Shown here: positions 12,116 to 22,675 of the stretch, piece by piece
Numbering within the stretch: position 1 is the stretch's first letter
Layout: every line of letters starts with the position of its first letter
Assembly (NCBI RefSeq): GCF_002127325.2
Contig: NC_035434.2
Coordinates: forward strand, 77,879,343-77,943,342
Reading direction: 5' to 3'
Length of the DNA stretch: 64,000 nucleotides
Source of the DNA: Helianthus annuus
Lineage: Eukaryota > Streptophyta > Magnoliopsida > Asterales > Asteraceae
Translations under genes and position numbers: made by a program
The notes under the pieces: generated by a model
Told to the model about the DNA's origin: nothing
The model's input: only the letters and a program-made list of their open reading frames with translations
The model's database searches: none

Positions 12116-12895
12116 AAAAAAACCTTTACAATGCTAGCTAGCTAAAAAGATGAAAAGAATGAGAATAAAACAAAATTAAGGGAGTGTTATAGGAAGGTAA
12201 AGAAAAGACAAATCTAAACTCCCGCTCATGCATCTTTGATCTCCTTGAGTTCATGCGTCTTTCAATCTCCATGCCTGTGGGACCACACTAGCAACTTTTG
12301 AAAATGTTGCGTGTCCATTCTTGTTTGGTTTCAGTGACGGCGCTCCAAAGACACATCTCATGCATGTTGTGTCGATCAAGAACGCGATAGGTGACTAGTT
12401 TTAAAAGAGGGTGTGATCAATAGATAGTTTTGTAATTTACACTAATAAAAATCATAAATTCAATATCACCATAATTATCTTTTATCTTTTTTACTCTTGC
12501 ACTTATAACACACCTCCAATTAAGTACCGTTGACCAAAATAGAGTCAAGTACTCTTTTAAGATTATAAGGCCGTACGAAATCATGTCTTTTCACAAGGTC
12601 ATGGGATGTACTCTAACATTTAGAGTGTTAACAATGACATGACATGTTAACTAACATTGCAAACCACTCTCTTTTTGTGTTAAAGGGCATTAAATGGGTT
12701 ATGTGTTAAAATGTTAACCCAATACTAAATAAATTGAATTAATTATTCTTTTCTTTTTTAAATCAAAAACCATTAAAAAATAGGATTAAATGAAGTTAAT
12801 AGAAGTAAATTATTTCCTTAAAGTAAGATAAGGTGAAAAAGGAAAAAAAAGGTTGATATGACCCTTAAATAGAATTAAAATAGGTTAAAGTATCC
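12116..12895. other. Intergenic, no gene recognised
   Basis: AT-rich DNA between the element C LTR and the Harbinger MITE. No open frame with family resemblance, RNA gene or clear repeat boundary was seen. Confidence 0.6.
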
Positions 12896-12898
12896 TAA

Positions 12899-13240
12899 GA
12901 CTATGTGTAATGGGGCTGTATATAGCGCCATTTTCCTTCATAACGCCCCCATAGCGCCCCGAACACCACTACGGGGGGCGTTATGGGGTAAAAATTTTCT
13001 TCTCCCGTTATATATTTCGCGGCGCCATGCTTGTTGTTTGTTTTCCCTCCACTCACACAGACATATATATATACATATATATGTATAGTTTAAGGGTTTA
13101 TTAGTTAATTGGGTAATGATGAGGTAGTGACGTTATGACTACGGGCTTAAATGCATAAGGCCCCATAACGCCCACACGCTGACGTGGCGCGCCACGTGTC
13201 GCATAACGCCCACAAAGAGGCTTTATGACTACACATGGCC
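12899..13240. mobile_element. PIF/Harbinger (Tourist-like) MITE, 342 bp
   Basis: The right end read inward is GGCCATGTGTAGTCATAAAG and the left end is GACTATGTGTAATGGGGC, imperfect inverted repeats. They are flanked by TAA at 12896-12898 and 13241-13243, the 3-bp duplication typical of PIF/Harbinger. The interior is GC-rich with repeated ATAACGCCC motifs in both orientations. It has no coding capacity. It lies directly upstream of the PPR gene and contains the most upstream in-frame ATG (13225). Confidence 0.87.
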
Positions 13241-13263
13241 TAATATTCAAATATTCAATAGTA

Positions 13264-14652
13264 ATGACATTCATGAAACCTTCACACCTAATCCAAACCC
13301 ATAAAGTGTTCACAAAATTCCAACTCACAAAACCATCACAAATCCACACCCATGCCAGAAAAACCAAACCAAGACCAAACGAATTACTCAAAGAACACCT
13401 AAAATTCAACGCAACATCCAAAGCATTACTTCTGTTTCGTGATATGATCAGAAATGCCACTTCATCCATCGACAGCTACTCTGTTTTGTACATTATCAAC
13501 GCCTGCACACGACATTCTGCTAGACACGAAGGCCGACAGTTCCATTCCCTTGTCGTAAAACTCGGTTTTGAACCCGTTATCTTCATCCAGACATCGCTGG
13601 TCAGCTATTATTCTGCGGTGGGTAACCTTGGTTATGCACACCAGGTGTTCGATGAAATGCCTGAAAGAAATGTGTTTTGTTGGACTGCGTTGATTTCGGC
13701 TTATGTTCGCAACCAGAAACCGAATGTTGGGCTTACGTTGTTTAGGGAGATGCAGATGGGCGATGTGGACCCGGATCATGTCACTCTCACTGTTGCGCTT
13801 TCTGCGTGTGCTGATCTTGGCGCATTGGACGTGGGGAAGTGGATTCATAACTTCGTTCGCCGAAACGAAAAGATGAATAAAGATTTGTCGTTATATAATT
13901 CCCTGCTGAATATGTACACAAAGTGTGGAGATGTTGAAACCGCGAAGGTATTGTTTGATAACATTAAGGAGAAAGACGTCACGACGTGGACTTCCATGAT
14001 TACCGGATATGCGATCCATGGTCGAGCGAAAGAAGCACTTGCCCTTTTCGCAGCAATGACTGATCCCAAAGCCCGTACTAAAATTGTCCCGAATGATGTT
14101 ACGTTTATTGGTGTTTTAATGGCGTGTAGTCATGCAGCGATGGTGGATGATGGGAAACGATACTTTAATTCCATGGTTCAAGATTATGGGTTAGAGCCGA
14201 AACTTTCGCACTTTGGTTGCATGGTTGATCTTTTATGTCGAGCGGGGTGTTTACAAGAAGCTAAAGATTTCATTTTGAAAATGCCCGTGAAGCCAAACGC
14301 GGTTTTGTGGAGGACACTACTTGGTGCGTGTAGCGTTAGTGGGGATGTTGAGCTTGCAGAAGAAGCACGTGTGCGATTGGTTGAGTCTGAGGAGAATTTA
14401 GCGGGTGATGATGTTATTATGGGGAATGTATATGCTTCAAGAGGAATATGGGATAAAAAGGAGATCGCGAGAGACCGGGTTAGTGAGAGGAGAGTTCCTG
14501 GTTGTAGCGCGATTGAAGTTGGAAGTGAAATATATGAGTTTGTAGCTGCGGGTTGTGATCATCCGTCTGCTTGCAAGATTTATGAGGTTATTGAGAGCTT
14601 GATGAGGAACATGAGAGGTTATGGATGCAATTTTGATACTTGTCAACCATAA
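13264..14652 (+). CDS. Pentatricopeptide repeat protein, PLS class, E/E+ subgroup
   Basis: An intronless 462-codon gene. Its tandem PPR motifs are typical of plant organellar RNA-binding proteins: YSVLYIINACTRHS, NVFCWTALISAYVRN, LYNSLLNMYTKCGDVETAKV, VTTWTSMITGYAIHG, VTFIGVLMACSHAAMVDDG and HFGCMVDLLCRAG. The C-terminus has the E/E+ extension (VLWRTLLGACSVSGDVELAE through GCSAIEVGSEIYEFV) and stops without a DYW deaminase domain. Proteins of this class select sites for C-to-U editing or other processing in mitochondria or plastids, recruiting a DYW protein in trans. An upstream in-frame ATG at 13225 would add 13 residues, but it lies inside the MITE, so 13264 is the likely ancestral start (another ATG follows at 13273). 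It resembles Arabidopsis At1g74400-type proteins from memory. The RNA target cannot be read from sequence. Confidence 0.9.
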   Translation: MTFMKPSHLIQTHKVFTKFQLTKPSQIHTHARKTKPRPNELLKEHLKFNATSKALLLFRDMIRNATSSIDSYSVLYIINACTRHSARHEGRQFHSLVVKLGFEPVIFIQTSLVSYYSAVGNLGYAHQVFDEMPERNVFCWTALISAYVRNQKPNVGLTLFREMQMGDVDPDHVTLTVALSACADLGALDVGKWIHNFVRRNEKMNKDLSLYNSLLNMYTKCGDVETAKVLFDNIKEKDVTTWTSMITGYAIHGRAKEALALFAAMTDPKARTKIVPNDVTFIGVLMACSHAAMVDDGKRYFNSMVQDYGLEPKLSHFGCMVDLLCRAGCLQEAKDFILKMPVKPNAVLWRTLLGACSVSGDVELAEEARVRLVESEENLAGDDVIMGNVYASRGIWDKKEIARDRVSERRVPGCSAIEVGSEIYEFVAAGCDHPSACKIYEVIESLMRNMRGYGCNFDTCQP

Positions 14653-16001
14653 TATCATTGATACAAAGAAAATTTGTTACACGTTTGGTCAAAATGGGTT
14701 ATTTGTGGGTCAAAGTGGGTCATTTTCGGGTCAAAACGAATCGAGTCTAGCTATGCCATTTGAACTCACTAATAGCAGTTTGATACGCGATCAATTTTGG
14801 ACTTCATGATGTGATAGAAGATTAATGATTATATACGTTAAGCATTAGTATGTGTCTTATAAGGGGATCTGCAATTGAAAAGGCTCACGGATGGAGCGAC
14901 ATCAGCCACTAACGGACGTCTCTCTCCCCTCTCCTCCCTCTCACAGTTTCTCCATTGGCGTCTACTTCTGCATCCTTGACCGAGGATATCTGCTTTCAAA
15001 ATTGACATCATCCTTGAGCCTTCACGCGGCATCCATGGGCTCACAAAACGCCTATATATCCTTTAAAAACTATACAATAAAGTGACGATCAGGCAATGCA
15101 TGATGAGAAAAATAGAAAACCAAACCGACCATGTTGGTTGGGTCAGCTTGACAAGTCAAAAGTCAAAACCAACGAAACTATTTGGTTTGGTTTGACAGGT
15201 TGAACCACGACGTAATTTTCCTTCTCAAATTTTTTTTGCAAGGATTCAGTTTACACGCACGGCCAATTCAAAGTTCCAAAAAGTGAACTGAACCATTGAA
15301 CCTTGTTTTCCGAAACGTATAATGTTACGGTCATAATAGTATAGGGACCTAATTGTAATTGTTGAATAGAATAGGTATTATTTGTAACTAACTAACTAAT
15401 CATGTGGTGTACTAAAAAAGAAATGATAGAATGGAATAGGTATTGATTGATTTGAGATAATTCCTCTTCTGTTGTGTTCTCTGTTTATCCATCTTGAAGT
15501 TGATTACCGATTTGTTCCTAACAAATAAACTTCAAACCGAAGTTCGATTGTTGAAACCATATATAAACCACAATAACAAAAAAAAAAAAAAAAAAAAAAA
15601 AAACCACCCGTAAGAGGAACACAACCACAATGATACTTGAGTTCCAGTTGCATATTGAAACATTAAAATATTTCATTCATCATTCTCCAATATGTTTGTT
15701 GCTAATATGAACTAACATATTATAAACAAAATTTAATTTAATTACACTTCAATATGCAACAGATGCAAAGTTTGTTTGGACATCATTCAGAAACAAACGA
15801 CAAGTCGAATTCTTCCGTTCATCTGCTGCAGATGCAAAGTTTGTAATCATAAGACCACATTTCAAAATTCACCAAGAAACAAACTTAAAAAAAACACTAT
15901 CGAATTCAAATATTGAACACCTAAGGGTTATAATATTATTAAAAAAGATGTTTCTTACAGAGATAACGAGTGCTGAAATCACATCTGTACTTAGAATTGT
16001 T
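14653..16001. other. Intergenic between convergent PPR and RPE genes
   Basis: This stretch holds the 3' flanks of both genes. A run of 26 A lies at 15578-15603. No further gene was recognised; the short open frames lack family features. Confidence 0.6.
15578..15603. repeat. Poly(A) run, 26 bp
   Basis: Uninterrupted A tract. It could be a retroposed tail or simple slippage; no target duplication was identified. Confidence 0.85.
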
Positions 16002-19000
16002 CTATGCAGGGACTGCCACCGGTCTGGTGCTGGTTTTGATACCTTTTATTGCTGTCGAGAAGTTGAATCGCACAGAAAAAGGTAAGAAACACCAAAATAT
16101 ATTATGGTTCAAATTTTTTATTAACTTTTAGTTACCAGCAGCATAATCTTTAGCTCCAAAAACTGCAGAACCAGCAACTAAAGCATTGGCCCCAGCCTCA
16201 ATGACCTGCCACCGCATATAAGATGTTATCTGACTACCCAAGTCCCTAAAGTTATTTCGAGGTGGTGGTCGACCTAAAAATAATTTCAGTTCTGTATAAA
16301 TTCTTTTATACAAAATAATGTGCTACATATGATTAGTCGGATAATTTTTATTATGATAACAATCTAAATCTTTGAATAAAAGAACGACACTTTAGCTTTA
16401 GCTAAATCTGATTTGACCCGTTTGAAAAAAAAAAAAAACTCAGTCCAAACTAGCCCATTTCAGATTCGACCGATTTTAGCTTTACGGATCAAAGCTGGCA
16501 TCTAGGATTCTACCACCATAATGATTTGTTAGTTTTGTACAGATTTTTGAAAATAAGTGATGTGTTAACTATAATTATATAGATAACACTATTGTAATAA
16601 CATTCTAAATCTTTCTCTGTACCTAACAAATAAAAATCCTAGGGGACACGTGTCACTCTCCTGTGCCTCCTTTACCTTTTTTCCCGGCACTCACTCCTAT
16701 AAATTATAAAAACTTCTTTAACTGTTTTTCTAATTTTTGTTTCCCGCCTCTCTCTCCTATATAATAATAATGATTTCTAAAATACTTTTTATAAACGTTT
16801 TTTTTTTTTTAATTTTAAAAACAGTTAGGTTAGTTCATAAAACATTTTTATAAATTGAACATTTCTCTTATTCTTTTTATAAAACATTTTTTACACAATA
16901 ACCATATAACGTTTCTAGAAATTGTCTTAAAAATTATGTAATATGTCATAAATATGTATATTGTAAATCCTATTACTAAGTATGTAACATTGCATTTATT
17001 CAACCTGTGTAATACACCTGGTTTCTAACCTAGTCTTTGAATAAAAAAGGACCCTTTTTCTTTGTTTTTTAAGCTAAATTTTAGATTCGACCCATTTGAG
17101 ATAAAACCACAACCAAACTGCCCATTCATAACTAAATGGGTCAAAAGATTTATACTTTCACTAAGTACCTTGTATGCGTTGGCGGGAGTAACTCCACCAT
17201 CTACCTCGATCCACGGGTTAACACCCTAATCATCAAATAATATAAAAGGAGACATCAATAAATAATCATGTAACAAATATAGAGTCCTAGATAATAATAA
17301 TGAAATAAATAAATACCTTCTCCACACACATTCTCCTCAAATCTGAGATCTTCTTCACTTGGCTCTCAATGAAACTTTGGCCACCAAATCCAGGATTTAC
17401 AGACATGATCAACACCAGATCAACCACTGTTAAAATGTCAAAATTACACTTTATCCGTCACATCAACTTTGTACCGTTTGTGAAATAACAACATATCCTA
17501 GATAAAAAAAATTGCTTTAATTTTATACTGTTTTCGTCCCTATGGTTTGTCAAAAATCACTGTTTCAGTCCATTAGTTTAAAAATTGCGATTTCAGTCCC
17601 CGTGGTTTCACTTTCGTAACAATTTCAGTCCCTGTGGTTTCACATTCGTAACCATTTCAATCCATTTATTCTATTAGTACAGGGACTGAAATGGTTACGA
17701 GGTGGACTGAAATGGTTACGAAAGTGAAACCACAGGGACTGAAATCGCAATTTTTAAACTAATGGACTGAAATAGTGATTTTTGACAAACCACAGGGACG
17801 AAAACAGTAATTAACTCTTTTTAATATGAAAATTTTCCAAAAAATGAAATGTCACAATCTTCAAGGAAAAGGCCCAAATTAAAGAATATAGTAAATTAGG
17901 AGGGAAAAGTTGTAATATTACTATAAAGCGTTAATTACGTTTTTTGTCCCTGTGGTTATTTGAAAATAACCATTACAGTCCGTTAGTTTAAAATTGTCAA
18001 AACAGTACCAGCACTTTCGCTTTTGTAACAATTACAGTTCACCTCTGTTAACCCCATCCAATTTACCGTTAAGTTTTTGATGAAAAGACGTGTTTAAAAA
18101 AACTATAAAAAACAAACAATTTTTTTTTGTAAATTAAACAAATGCTTTAAGATTTTGTATATCATATCTTGAACATAAACCATCACACTAAATGCTATAA
18201 GATTTTTCAATTATATAACATGTTTTCTACTCTGAAGATTACGACACATGAAAAGTTGAATGTGTGTGTGTGTGGGGGGGGGGGGGAGCGGCAATTTACC
18301 GTCAAGGACATATTCGATTGTGCTCAAGGATGTAGCAGGGTTTAGAACAACTCCGGCTTTCGCACCAAGACTCTTAATCTGAATAAAACACAAACATTAA
18401 AAGATTTACCGATCAGAAAAAGTATTTTTGCAACATGAAAACTAGTTAAATGGGAAATCTTACTTGATTAAGGGTACGGTGTAAATGGATAGTCGAGGAT
18501 TGTTCACAATGAACACTGACAATGTCGGCTCCAGCTTTTATGAAGTCGGGCACTCGTTGCTCAGGTTCAACAATCATCTGTCATACTTCAATTTCTAATT
18601 AGCAAAATAATAAGAAAAAAACGGACACTAAAACCTTTAACATATTAGAGGAGGGATACCAGATGCACATCCAATGGGAGATCTGTCACTGGCCGTAATG
18701 CATCAACAACAAGCGGTCCGATTGTAATGTTAGGAACAAAACGACCATCCATTACGTCAACATGTATCCAATCACAACCTGCCACCTCAACGGCTTTAAC
18801 CTATAACAGAAGATTTGATGATAAGAGAGCAATAAGTGAGTATATGGAATGTTTCAAGTATCAGGAAACAAAGAATAGTACCTGGTCTCCCAACTTTGCA
18901 AAGTTTGCAGAGAGAATCGATGGAGAAACAATGATATCACTTTTCGAGAATTTATCAACCCGAGAAGCCTTCACAACAGTTCTAATTGCCCTCCTATATA

Positions 19001-20446
19001 CACAAACTTGAAAACTTAGAATACCGTATAACGGAAATCCATTTATCTAACAGCTCAAACAAACAAAGTAGTTTAGCTTGTTATATCCTAAAGTTCATTT
19101 TTATCAAAAACTAGATATAAACAACAATCTCCATTTTCCACTATTACTGCATCAAAGAAAACAAACTAAATTTGAATTGTAAAATATTAATTTTAGGGAT
19201 ATGATATTGGCATAAGGGGAAATTAGGAATCAGTTTTGTTCTCTTTTCTATGTTAGTATAATATAATTAGTAGTAGTTTTACAACTAGTTTTTGACATCG
19301 GTAGTCTATTACAATTATTAGTGATTTTTGTTTTCTTTTCCATTAGCCACACTATATGTTATTCATATTTGTTATTCTTTGTAACAAAAAATAATAATAA
19401 TTTCGAGCCGAGTTCTCCGTGGTAGCTGCACGGTCTCCTAAGAGCACTGAGTACGTTTGTTTGTTTGTTTGTTTGTTTGATCAACAATTAGCAACTCAAT
19501 TCACTTCAAGCAATGTTTTAAACTCCGGTATATGTATCGTACCGGATTTGGCTCAAAAACGGTTTAACCGGGTGTATCGGGTGGTTCAACCGGTACAACC
19601 GGCCGGTTTGAAGTCTTCAAGTACATAAATATAAAAAGAAACAAACTCCCCAACCCCTAAACTGTGTGGGAGCAGCCTCGCGGTTTCATGGGATAGAAGG
19701 TAAGATTTGTTTGTTTGATCAACAATTTCAATCCAGACCCAACCAATAGCTTGTTATAAATCTAAAGTCGGAACTACGTTTGTTTCATCAACAATTAGCA
19801 TCTCAGTTCACTTCAAGAACATACATATAACCATGGTTGTAAAAGTTGCTAGGCGCTCCCAGGTAAGGAGTTGCGAGTACTCAGCCTAGGAGGAGAGTTT
19901 TCGGACATGATAAATCATAAAGAAATGAATTTTCGTAAAATTATATATATGTCAAATATTATAATTTTACCAATATTTATAACAAAATACGTTAATATTA
20001 ATACAAATAAAAAAATCCATGTTCAAATACTAAAGTATTTCAAAAATTGATATTATTTATCAGTATTATAGACACAAAAATTATGTTTTATTTTTTTTAA
20101 CTCAAACTTGTCCGGAGTTGACCGACTAATACGATTCTAGCCAAGGTTGACCGTCATTGATCAATTCCGAGCAACCAACAGAGTTGAATAAAACACAGCG
20201 GGTGACCTAGTTTTACAACATTACATATAACAAGAAACAAAGACTCTAAACAAACCAATACACTGATCTGATCTCTATACAATTCTATGACAAAACTATC
20301 AACCCAAAATTCAAGATTAATAACAGGGAATTTTACCTTGTGTAAGTAACTGAACTGGGTTGAAACACAGAGGGTTTAACAAGCTTGCCAAACCCATTAA
20401 TCTGTGATTGAACAAGGGCAGATGAGCTCAAAGAAGCTGTTGACAT
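16002..20446 (-). CDS. RPE: Ribulose-phosphate 3-epimerase, plastid (nine exons)
   Basis: It interconverts ribulose 5-phosphate and xylulose 5-phosphate in the Calvin cycle and pentose phosphate pathway. Exons (minus strand): 20446-20337, 18993-18882, 18800-18660, 18577-18464, 18378-18300, 17426-17317, 17225-17169, 16205-16136 and 16051-16002. Every intron is GT...AG and the phases join to 843 nt (280 residues), the usual length. The Ser/Thr-rich N-terminus ([19 protein letters not shown]) is a chloroplast transit peptide; the mature part starts near [10 protein letters not shown]. The beta/alpha-barrel signatures are present: [21 protein letters not shown] (about 87-98), [20 protein letters not shown] (193-204) and EVDGGVTP (229-236). 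These include the metal-binding His and Asp residues and the catalytic Asp pair. The gene looks fully intact. Introns 1 and 5 are long; intron 5 carries a MITE. Confidence 0.96.
17514..17817. mobile_element. Palindromic MITE in RPE intron 5
   Basis: The left half (TACTGTTTTCGTCCCTATGG onward) is repeated in inverted order on the right, down to CAGTAATTAACTC. The arms are about 130 bp. The terminal GAGTTAATTA resembles the end of the Mutator-like element in LTR B, suggesting the same superfamily. No convincing target duplication is visible because the left end is eroded. A degenerate single arm of a similar element follows at about 17932-18060. Confidence 0.75.
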
Positions 20447-20579
20447 TTTATCAAACAGTTGGTGGGTATAAAATCAAAAGGTGCGATCTTTACGCTAATT
20501 CTTTCTGGTGATCAGATAGTTTGGTATATGAATGTTAGAATGGATTAAAGGACCGAGGATTGACATGTGTCGGATATTG

Positions 20580-20615
20580 CTTATCTGCAATGGATGGCCA
20601 TGAGTTGCAGATAAG
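20580..20615. promoter_or_regulatory. Inverted pair of I-boxes upstream of RPE
   Basis: TTGCAGATAAG occurs on the plus strand at 20605-20615 and, perfectly inverted, at 20580-20590, 14 bp apart and about 135-170 bp before the RPE start codon. GATAAG I-boxes are known in light-regulated photosynthesis promoters, which fits a Calvin-cycle gene. The regulatory role is inferred. Confidence 0.5.
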
Positions 20616-20809
20616 GCGAAATGAGCTGTGGGTGTGGGACCAAGATCGCTACACTGATTGGAAAATGGAAAGTAACTAAATGTGCGGACAATTTTATACC
20701 TTTATGCGACCGTATTTTGAATGGAAGTTAAAAGGAGAATAATCAAATACCCAAAAAGTAAAACATATTGTTGAAAGAATCGAACAATTGAAAATGGGAA
20801 ATGAATTAA

Positions 20810-21217
20810 GAGGGTGTTTGAGGTTGAGTTTTGAAAATGGATTATGTGTGTTGAATAATCAGAATCAAATAATTAACTTTAACAAAATGTGATGTTGTAA
20901 GATAATGTTTGGATTTGATTATGTTACTTGATATCACAATAATTAGATAATCAACTATTTGAGTGTTTGGCAAATATATATTTAAAAAAATAAACAAGTG
21001 AAAATCCTTTTCTAAACGCAAATAATCAATTTTTGAAAAACTACGTTTTGTTGCAGTAAGGGGGAGCTGATTTTGGAAAACTGTGTTTTGTAACTTTTTA
21101 AACGCAGATAATCATTTTTTTTTAATTTTTTTACCCAAACACTCAAAAATGATTATTTACGATTTTAAAACTCAATAATCTAAAAATCTCTTTTAAAACT
21201 CTACCCCAAACACCCTC
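20810..21217. mobile_element. Harbinger-like MITE, 408 bp, with TAA duplication
   Basis: The ends are GAGGGTGTTTG and its inverse, extending as imperfect inverted repeats into AGAGTTTT. TAA flanks both sides (20807-20809 and 21218-21220). The tandem copy at 21618-21632 (GAATTAAATTTG) is an empty site that confirms the insertion point and the 3-bp duplication. It is non-coding. Confidence 0.82.
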
Positions 21218-21737
21218 TAAATTTGTTATACCTTTATGCGACCGTATTTTGAATCGAAGTTAAGGAGAATAATAAAATACCAAAAAACGCGGAAAAGATC
21301 ATTTACGGTTTGGCTATTGTCTCTTATTGGTGCATTTGGAAAGAAAGGAATGAGGTGGTTGTTTTTTGAACGGCCAATTTTTCCTCTTAAATATTTACAT
21401 CTTCCAAGGAATGAACCTTAGTCTCCCCACAAGAGATAATTCCTCTTGACTACTAGGCTATAACCTAAGTGGCAGAATGAGATGATTTTTAACGAGATTA
21501 AATCTAGAGGGTTTGCTTAGGTTAAAGGTGTGTTTTAGATGAAGTTTATTTAAAAAAATAATAAAATACCCAAAAAGGAAACCAAATTCTTGAAAGAATC
21601 GAACAATTGAAAATGGGAATGAATTAAATTTGTTATACCTTTATGCGACCGTATTTTGAATCAAAATTAAGGAGAATAATAAAATACCTAAAATGGCGGA
21701 AAAGATCATTTAAGGTTTGGCTATGGTCTCTCGTTGG

Positions 21738-21905
21738 TGTATTTGGAAATAAAGGAATTAGGTGGTTTTTAACAAGAAAAAGTGTAATCCGTATGACATT
21801 ATAGGGGAGATTAAATCTAAAGGGTTTGTTTGGGTTAAAAATAGTTTTTCTTGTAATTATCTTAAATGGGCGGATTGGTGTAAATATCCATTATATATGT
21901 TGTAA
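21738..21905 (+). pseudogene. LINE ORF2 C-terminal remnant
   Basis: Frame reading gives IWK-RN, then VFNKKKCNPYDIIGEIKSKG, FVWVKNS and KWADWCKYPLYML before a stop. This is the characteristic tail of plant L1-type reverse transcriptases after the zf-RVT region. In-frame stops replace a Glu and another residue, so it is dead. A shorter, more damaged copy lies at about 21325-21535. Confidence 0.68.
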
Positions 21906-22143
21906 TTTGTGACCCTTAGCCCGTTTGGGTCGAGGGTTATGTGTTATGGCCTTTTGCACGTTTGAATCGAAGATGTGTTTTTAATAGAGTGTATTTTTAA
22001 AAAAAATATAATACGCAATCGAACAATTGAAAATGGGATGAATTAAATTTGTATTATTGTTAATAATAAATGAATTTATTAAAAAATGAAAAAATACTTA
22101 AAAGTTATAGAATCACTAAAAAATGAAAAAAAAATACTTAATA

Positions 22144-22665
22144 GAGTAAATTACAAGTTTTGTCTTTTATGTTTGTACCAAATTGTAGGCGGTGTCCTTT
22201 ACCTTTAAATTTGACGAGTTTTGTCCTTAACGTTTCAAAATCCTGCACGTTATGTCCTTTAGCCCTAACTCAGTCAGATTTTTTTGTTATATATGGTCAT
22301 GTGCCTTGCACATAAGGGTATTCTTGTCATTTTACCTCTTCAAGGACTACTGAGTAAATAACTTATATCAAGGGACTAAACATGTAAAAAGATTAAAGAA
22401 TAAGATATAATTAATTAGGTAATCTTTTTACATGTTTAGTCCCTTGATATAAGTTATTTACTCAATAGTCCCTAGAGAGGTAAAATGACAAGAATAGCCT
22501 CATGTGCAAGGCACATGACCATATTTAACAAAAAAATATGAGTGAGTTAGGGCTAAAGGACATAACGTGCAGGATTTTGAAACGTTAAGGACACAACTCG
22601 TCAAATTAAAGATAAAGGACACCGCCTACAATTTGGTACAAACATAAAGGACAAAACTCGTAAAA
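22144..22665. mobile_element. Foldback MITE, about 520 bp
   Basis: The left arm (GAGTAAATTACAAGTTTTGTC, with GTCCTTTA motifs) and the right arm (ending GGACAAAACTCGTAAAATTTA) are inverted repeats of about 240 bp around a short centre near 22400. The structure resembles the palindromic Mutator-like MITEs elsewhere in the window. No clear target duplication was found, so the class is tentative. Confidence 0.7.
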
Positions 22666-22675
22666 TTTAAAGATA

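Larger units (their letters stand above)
20693..22040. repeat. Tandem segments carrying LINE 3' tail fragments
   Basis: Two marker strings recur in order. CTTTATGCGACCGTATTTTG occurs near 20700, 21232 and 21643; GAATCGAACAATTGAAAATG occurs near 20775, 21597 and 22017. After removal of the MITE inserted in the first copy, the period is about 410-430 bp. The repeats contain the end of a non-LTR retrotransposon ORF2: IWKERNEVV near 21330 in copy 2, and at 21738-21905 the pattern GEIKSKGFVWVKNS...WADWCKYP before a stop in copy 3. All copies carry stops. The array lies about 250 bp upstream of the RPE start codon. Confidence 0.72.

Noticed and set aside
13225..13263. First in-frame ATG as the PPR start
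   Set aside because: It lies inside the terminal repeat of the MITE; the ATG at 13264 gives a product of usual length. The upstream ATG is reported as a finding instead.
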